From Xanthomonas sp. DAR 80977 (GTDB taxonomy: Bacteria > Pseudomonadota > Gammaproteobacteria > Xanthomonadales > Xanthomonadaceae): a DNA stretch of 64,000 nucleotides. The DNA is taken from NCBI RefSeq assembly GCF_041240605.1, contig NZ_CP162487.1, positions 689,001-753,000 of the forward strand, in the 5' to 3' direction. The notes under the pieces are model-generated. The model saw nothing but the letters and a program-made list of their open reading frames with translations. It made no database searches and had not been told where the DNA came from. The position numbers and the translations under genes were made by a program. Positions within the stretch are counted from its first letter, which is position 1, and the number at the start of each line of letters is the position of its first letter. Of the stretch, positions 59,654 through 64,000 are shown piece after piece.

Positions 59654-59787
59654 GCGCGCCCCTGGTGTCCGGGCCCATGCGGCACTCCCGTTCGGCGGGA
59701 GGCCGCGCGGGCCTGACGCCGTTTTTCATTGCAGGCCACGACCGTTCCCGTCGCCAGGGGCGGTCGCTCACCACAGGACCACACCGC

Positions 59788-62232
59788 ATGACGCTTCCCC
59801 CGCTGCCCTCCCTGCTCCGCACGCTTGCCGTTTCCTTGTTGCTGGCCGCGCCGGCGCTGGCGGCCGCGCCACGGCCCAGCGCCGAGGTCAACACCTTCAT
59901 CGGCAGCAAGGACGACGGCAACACCTTTCCCGGCGCGTCCGCACCGTTCGGGATGATCCAGGTCAGCCCGATCGGCGCGCACTACGCGGGCTGGCGCTAC
60001 GACGATCCGCAGATCCGCGGCTTCGGCCATTCCTTCCTCTCCGGTGCCGGCTGTTGGGAACAGGGCGGGCAGGTCTCGGTGCTGCCGGTGACCGGGCGCA
60101 TCGGCCCGGGCGGCGAGTTCGATACGGCCGACCCGAAGGCGTTCGACCACGCGCGCTACGGTGCGCGCTACCAGCACGACGGCGAGCATGGCCAGGCCGG
60201 CTACTACAAGGTGCGGTTGACCGATTACGGCGGCATCGATGCCGAAGCCACCGCGCTGACCCGCGCGGCGGCCGAGCGCTACACCTTTGCGACGTCGGGC
60301 GAGGGCCATGTGCTGGTCAACATCGGCCAGGCCAACGCCCGCCATGTCGTCACCGGCAGCACCCTGAGCGTGGTTGGCGACCGCGTGGTGGAAGGCAAGC
60401 TGGTGACCCAGAGCTTCTGCGGCGGCCATCAGTACACCACCTGGTTCCGCCTGGAGTTCGATCGTCCGTTCAAGGCCTTCGGCACCTGGGGCGAGGCCGG
60501 CGGCGTGCCGGGATCGCGCCATGGCATGGAGGGCGAGGGCAAGCCCAGCGGCGCCTGGCTCAGTTTCGACCTGGGCAAGGACCGCGCGGTCACCGCGATC
60601 TCGGCGATCTCGCACGTGGATGCCGAGGGTGCGCGCGACAACCTGCGCCGCGAGGGCATGGCCAACGGCCGGCTGCTCGGCTTCGACGCCATGCGCGCCC
60701 GCGCGCAGCAGGCGTGGGATCGGGAGCTTGCCAGCGTGCGCGTGCACGGCGGCAGCCGCGACGACCGCGTGGTGTTCTACACGGCGCTGTACCACGCGCT
60801 GCTGCAGCCGCTGACCGGCAGCGATGCCGATGGCCGTTACCGCGGCTACGACGACCTCATCCACCGCGCCGACGGCTGGACCTACCACGAGTATTTCTCG
60901 CTGTGGGACACCTACCGCTCGCAGAACCAGTTGCTGGCCCTGCTGCGGCCGCAGCGCGCCGCCGACATCGCGCGTTCGCTCCTGGCGATCGACGCGCAAG
61001 GCGGTTGGCTGCCGCGCTGGGGCTATGCCAACTTCGAGAGCAACGTCATGACCGGCGATCCGGTCACGCCGTTCCTGGTCGATCTGTGGCGCTTCGGCGC
61101 GCTGCAGGGGCGCGAGGCCGAGGCCTATGCGGCGCTGCGCCGCAACGCCTTCGAGATGCCGCCGTTGAACTCGCGGCACGCCGGCCGGTCCGGCAATGCC
61201 AACTACCTCGCGCAGAGTTTCGTGCAGTACGACCGCGCGGTCCCGTCCAAGGGCATGGATGTCGATCCGCACCACGGCGGCTCGGCGACGCTGGAGTACG
61301 CGCTGGCCGATTGCGCACTGTCGACGATGGCCGGCGCGCTCGGGCATGCCGAAGATGCTGCGGTGCTGAACCGCCGCGGGCGCAACTGGCGCACCGTGTG
61401 GGATCCGTCGGCGCGCGATGCGGAGACCGGCTTCAGCGGCTTCCCGCGGCCGCGCACCGAGGACGGTGCGTGGTACACGCCGGCGGAGGGCCATTACGAC
61501 CCGCGCTCGCAGCACGGCTTCCATGAAGGCACGGCCTGGCAGTACCAGTGGCTGGCGCAGCAGGACGTGCCGGGCCTGGTGCAGGCGATGCACGGACCGG
61601 AGCAGGCCGCGCGGCGCCTGGACGCGTTCTTCGCCTACGACGCGCTGCTGGCCGATCCGGCCGGCGCCGCGCGCAAGCAATGGGTGGTGGGGCCGTACAG
61701 CTACTACAGCCAGTTCCGCTACAACCCCAACAACGAACCCGATCTGCACGCGCCGTGGATGTATACGCTGATCGGCCAGCCATGGAAGACCAGCACCGTG
61801 CTGCATGCGGCGCAGACGCTGTTCACCAATGCGCCGAACGGCGTCACCGGCAACGACGATCTGGGCACGATGTCGGCGTGGTATCTGTTCAGCGCCATGG
61901 GCCTGTATCCGGCGGTGCCCGGCACGGGGCAGTTCCTGCTGCATGCGCCGCGCTTCTCGCGCATCGAGCTGGACGTCGGGCCGGGCCGCACGCTGCGCAT
62001 CGACGCGCCGCAGGCCGGCGACGGCGCGCTGCGCTACATCCGCGGCGTGACCCTGGACGGCCGCGCGCAGGCGCCGGTCTGGCTGGACTGGGCGCAGCTG
62101 CGCCAGGGCGGCCGCTTGCGCTTCGAGCTGAGCGAGGCGCCGCAGCCGCAGGGCTGGGGCACGCGCCCGCAGGACCTGCCGCTGTCGCCCTGCGCCGCCG
62201 ATCCCGCTGCGGCGGGGGTGAGCTGGCGCTGA
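59788..62232 (+). CDS. Secreted GH92 alpha-mannosidase, divergent type (GH92-3)
   Basis: 814 residues. Signal peptide ending near ALAAAPR (residue 26), then VNTFIGSKDDGNTFPGASAP, the GH92 opening, but the next motif is HSFLSGAGCWEQGGQVSVLP instead of the HFSGTGHSDLGD type of GH92-1. The acid is Glu650 in NPNNEPDLHAPWMYTLIGQP, and the base region is GNDDLGTMSAWYLF. The active-site pocket region differs enough from GH92-1 to expect another linkage or aglycone. It is 134 bp after the TonB receptor and probably cotranscribed, with lacI-B following 78 bp later. Confidence 0.92.
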   Translation: MTLPPLPSLLRTLAVSLLLAAPALAAAPRPSAEVNTFIGSKDDGNTFPGASAPFGMIQVSPIGAHYAGWRYDDPQIRGFGHSFLSGAGCWEQGGQVSVLPVTGRIGPGGEFDTADPKAFDHARYGARYQHDGEHGQAGYYKVRLTDYGGIDAEATALTRAAAERYTFATSGEGHVLVNIGQANARHVVTGSTLSVVGDRVVEGKLVTQSFCGGHQYTTWFRLEFDRPFKAFGTWGEAGGVPGSRHGMEGEGKPSGAWLSFDLGKDRAVTAISAISHVDAEGARDNLRREGMANGRLLGFDAMRARAQQAWDRELASVRVHGGSRDDRVVFYTALYHALLQPLTGSDADGRYRGYDDLIHRADGWTYHEYFSLWDTYRSQNQLLALLRPQRAADIARSLLAIDAQGGWLPRWGYANFESNVMTGDPVTPFLVDLWRFGALQGREAEAYAALRRNAFEMPPLNSRHAGRSGNANYLAQSFVQYDRAVPSKGMDVDPHHGGSATLEYALADCALSTMAGALGHAEDAAVLNRRGRNWRTVWDPSARDAETGFSGFPRPRTEDGAWYTPAEGHYDPRSQHGFHEGTAWQYQWLAQQDVPGLVQAMHGPEQAARRLDAFFAYDALLADPAGAARKQWVVGPYSYYSQFRYNPNNEPDLHAPWMYTLIGQPWKTSTVLHAAQTLFTNAPNGVTGNDDLGTMSAWYLFSAMGLYPAVPGTGQFLLHAPRFSRIELDVGPGRTLRIDAPQAGDGALRYIRGVTLDGRAQAPVWLDWAQLRQGGRLRFELSEAPQPQGWGTRPQDLPLSPCAADPAAAGVSWR

Positions 62233-62310
62233 GTCCGCGCACCACGCGGGCAGTCCCGCACAGCCGATGGTTTACGCTGCGCGTCTCTCGTCACAAGGGG
62301 AACCGATCCG

Positions 62311-63468
62311 ATGCGCCAGAAGCGTCCACCCGGTGCCGGATCCGCGCGTGCGGCCAAGGCCGCCCCGCCCAAGGCGGCACCGGCGCCTGACGCGGTGGAT
62401 GGCGCAGGGCAGGCCGCGCCTGCCGCCGCGGGGCGCGATCGCCAGCGCGTGGTGACCGTCACCGACATCGCCGATGCGGTCGGCGTCTCGCGCGCGACCG
62501 TGTCGCTGGTGCTGCGCGGCAGCCCGCTGGTCCATGCCGACACGCGCGCGCGGGTGGAAGCGGAGCTGAAGCGGCAGCGCTACGTCTACAACCGCGGCGC
62601 GGCCAATCTGCGCCGGCGCACCTCGACCAGCGTGGCGCTGGTCATCAACGACCTGGCCAATCCGTTCTTCGCCGAGTTCGCGGCCGGCGTGGACGAGGCG
62701 CTGGGCGAGAAAGGCTACGTGACCCTGCTCGGCAGCACCGGCGAGTCGCCCGCACGGCAGCAGGCGGTGCTGGGCTCGCTGATGGAGCACACGCCGGCGG
62801 GCGTGATCCTGTCGCCGGCCGAGGGCAGCGATGCCGCCGAGCTGCACACGGTGCTGGACGCGCGCGCGAACGTGCTGCTGTTCAACCGCGAACTCGCCGG
62901 CGCCGACGACTGGGGCTTCCTGGGCCTGGACAACCAGCGCGGCGCGCAACTGGCGACCGAGCACCTGATCGCGTTGGGCCACCGCCGTATCGCCTTCTAC
63001 GGCGGTCATGCCGCGTCCAGTTCGTGCCGGCAGCGCCGCGCCGGCCACGCGCAGGCGATGCGCAACGCCGGGTTGCCGGTCGACCCGGCCTGGTTGATCG
63101 AGTCGGCGCCCAACCGCCTGGAAGCGGCCGCGCGCCACGGCGAACTGTTCGCCGTCGCGGCGCCGCCGAGCGCGGCGGTCTGCTACAACGACACGGTCGC
63201 GCTGGGCCTGATGCTGGGCCTGCTGGCGCGCGGCATCCGACCCGGCCAGGACTTCGCCGTCACCGGCTTCGACGACATCCCCGAAGCCGCGGTGAGCACG
63301 CCGGCGCTGACCACGCTCGCCGCGCAGCCGCGCGCGCGCGGCCGGCAAGCGGCGCAGCTGGTGCTCGCGCAACTGGACGACCGCGCCGCGCCGCGCAGGA
63401 CGATCGCGCCGGTGCGCCTGTCGGTGCGCGAGAGCAGCGGAGCGCCGATCGTTCCCGCGCTCGCGTAG
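62311..63468 (+). CDS. LacI-family regulator of the mannoside locus (paralogue B)
   Basis: 385 residues. An Ala/Pro-rich N-terminal extension of about 45 residues precedes the HTH VTVTDIADAVGVSRATVSLV. The hinge and ligand domain resemble paralogue A over their whole length: shared blocks include SPLVHADTRARV, NDLANPFFAEFA and LGSTGESPxRQ. The recognition-helix residues SRATVSLVL are identical to paralogue A, so both should bind the same or very similar operators. An AAGGGG site precedes ATG at 62311. A GGGAACCGATCCGA stretch at the start has a weak operator-like look. Last gene of GH92–TonB receptor–GH92–lacI. Confidence 0.88.
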   Translation: MRQKRPPGAGSARAAKAAPPKAAPAPDAVDGAGQAAPAAAGRDRQRVVTVTDIADAVGVSRATVSLVLRGSPLVHADTRARVEAELKRQRYVYNRGAANLRRRTSTSVALVINDLANPFFAEFAAGVDEALGEKGYVTLLGSTGESPARQQAVLGSLMEHTPAGVILSPAEGSDAAELHTVLDARANVLLFNRELAGADDWGFLGLDNQRGAQLATEHLIALGHRRIAFYGGHAASSSCRQRRAGHAQAMRNAGLPVDPAWLIESAPNRLEAAARHGELFAVAAPPSAAVCYNDTVALGLMLGLLARGIRPGQDFAVTGFDDIPEAAVSTPALTTLAAQPRARGRQAAQLVLAQLDDRAAPRRTIAPVRLSVRESSGAPIVPALA

Positions 63469-63566
63469 CGCTGCGCTCGCGGGTGTGGCCGAAGGGGCGA
63501 GTCCGGACGACACGACGGAGCACGCCGTGCCATCGCGACACCCTCTAGACAGAGACGGGCAGATAG

Positions 63567-63618
63567 TGGGTCGCACCACCACAGCGGAGCGTTCCGCGGT
63601 TTCGTGGTGAGCGGGCGA
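63567..63618. promoter_or_regulatory. Inverted repeat before the DUF2231 gene
   Basis: CACCAC … GTGGTG encloses GCGGAGCGTTCCGC (63584–63597), a near-perfect 14-bp palindrome centred on CG. It may be an operator for a LacI-like protein or a hairpin at the end of the lacI transcript; no T-run follows. Confidence 0.35.
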
Positions 63619-63653
63619 TTCGCCCCATTCCTCCCTTCGTCGAGAGCCGTCTC

Positions 63654-64000
63654 ATGCATCTGCAGACTGCAGCGCGCCGTTCCGTGGTGGCCAACGCCCT
63701 CTACGGCCTGCTCAACCCCATCCCGTTCGGCTGCTTCGTCGCCGCGCTGATCTTCGACATCGTCTACGCCCGCAGCGGGGTGATCCTGTGGACCAAGGCG
63801 GCGGCCTGGCTGATCGCGATCGGCCTGGTCATCGCCATCGTGCCGCGCCTGATCAATCTGACCCAGGTCTGGATCACCGCGCGGCGTTCCGCGCTGCCGG
63901 CGGAACGGCTCGACTTCTGGTTGAACCTGCTCGCCATCGTCGCCGCCATCTTCAATTCCTTCGTGCACAGCCGCGATGCGTATGCGGTGGTCCCCGCGGG
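63654..64000 (+). CDS. DUF2231-like membrane protein (partial)
   Basis: Open from ATG at 63654 to the window end (115 codons visible). Reads MHLQTAARRSVVANALYGLL and NPIPFGCFVAALIFDIVYAR, with three hydrophobic segments (about 23–40, 46–65, 88–103), resembling DUF2231 integral membrane proteins, for which no function is established. It may be the first gene of another unit; the 3' end lies outside the window. It starts 185 bp after lacI-B, after an inverted repeat. Confidence 0.7.
   Translation, partial: MHLQTAARRSVVANALYGLLNPIPFGCFVAALIFDIVYARSGVILWTKAAAWLIAIGLVIAIVPRLINLTQVWITARRSALPAERLDFWLNLLAIVAAIFNSFVHSRDAYAVVPA

Noticed and set aside
62298..62311. GGGAACCGATCCGA at the lacI-B start as a further operator
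   Set aside because: Only the core matches; it overlaps the ribosome site and such sequences are expected by chance in GC-rich DNA.

Overview
The window reads as a chromosomal piece of a high-GC gammaproteobacterium of the Xanthomonadaceae, most likely Xanthomonas. Reasons: strong GC bias at third codon positions, the order tsaC–topA–smg–dprA–LysM | def–fmt–rsmB, xanthomonad-style TonB receptor and GH92 loci, and two intergenic repeat families (GGGATTCGGGATT runs and GGGAGCGACTTCAGTCGCGAC inverted repeats) that I associate with xanthomonads. Species cannot be named from this window alone.

Layout. 1–3.6 kb: end of an SppA-like peptidase, a small lipoprotein, an SDR oxidoreductase, two tandem DUF4124 secreted proteins, tsaC. 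4–10 kb: topA, two proteins that start with a GYF_2-type domain (one RDD membrane protein, one pilin-like), smg, dprA. 10.2–14.4 kb: a LysM protein divergent from def, fmt, rsmB. 14.4–20.5 kb: a surface-glycan run (ArnT/PMT-type transferase, GT4, O-antigen ligase-like, GT2, CDP-glycerol transferase-like). 20.5–28.3 kb: two bacterial PH-domain proteins, ribA, a GNAT, a lipid A acyltransferase, dtd, rpoD.

28.5–34.7 kb is a mannoside-use locus: lacI–MFS–AGE-family epimerase on the minus strand, divergent from a secreted GH92 alpha-mannosidase. A second such locus lies at 52.6–63.5 kb: GH92, TonB receptor, GH92 and a second, closely related LacI regulator. I see 14-bp CG-centred palindromes of one type (near TTGGAYCGRTCCAA) in front of these transcription units, so the two loci probably form one regulon. 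The receptor would import mannosides, GH92 enzymes trim them, the MFS permease takes up mannose and the AGE enzyme isomerises it.

35.2–43.9 kb is the trehalose-to-glucan pathway: glgE, a treS–maltokinase fusion and glgB, each overlapping the next by 4 bp. It ends at a CAU-anticodon tRNA (44264–44339), after which gene content changes abruptly.

44.5–50.4 kb is a small accessory island with AT-richer stretches: a gene of unknown function, a DUF1828-like gene, a Phd-type antitoxin without a toxin, a complete retron on the minus strand (msr–msd RNA, an St85/RcaT-type effector, a reverse transcriptase), a SymE-like toxin, a lone HipB-like repressor and a GvpU-like protein. The retron is the strongest candidate for the special system here: the non-coding RNA can be folded by eye into two msr hairpins, a long msd hairpin and a pairing a1/a2, with a promoter placed to start transcription at a1. 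A diguanylate cyclase (50.4–51.9 kb) separates the island from the second mannoside locus.
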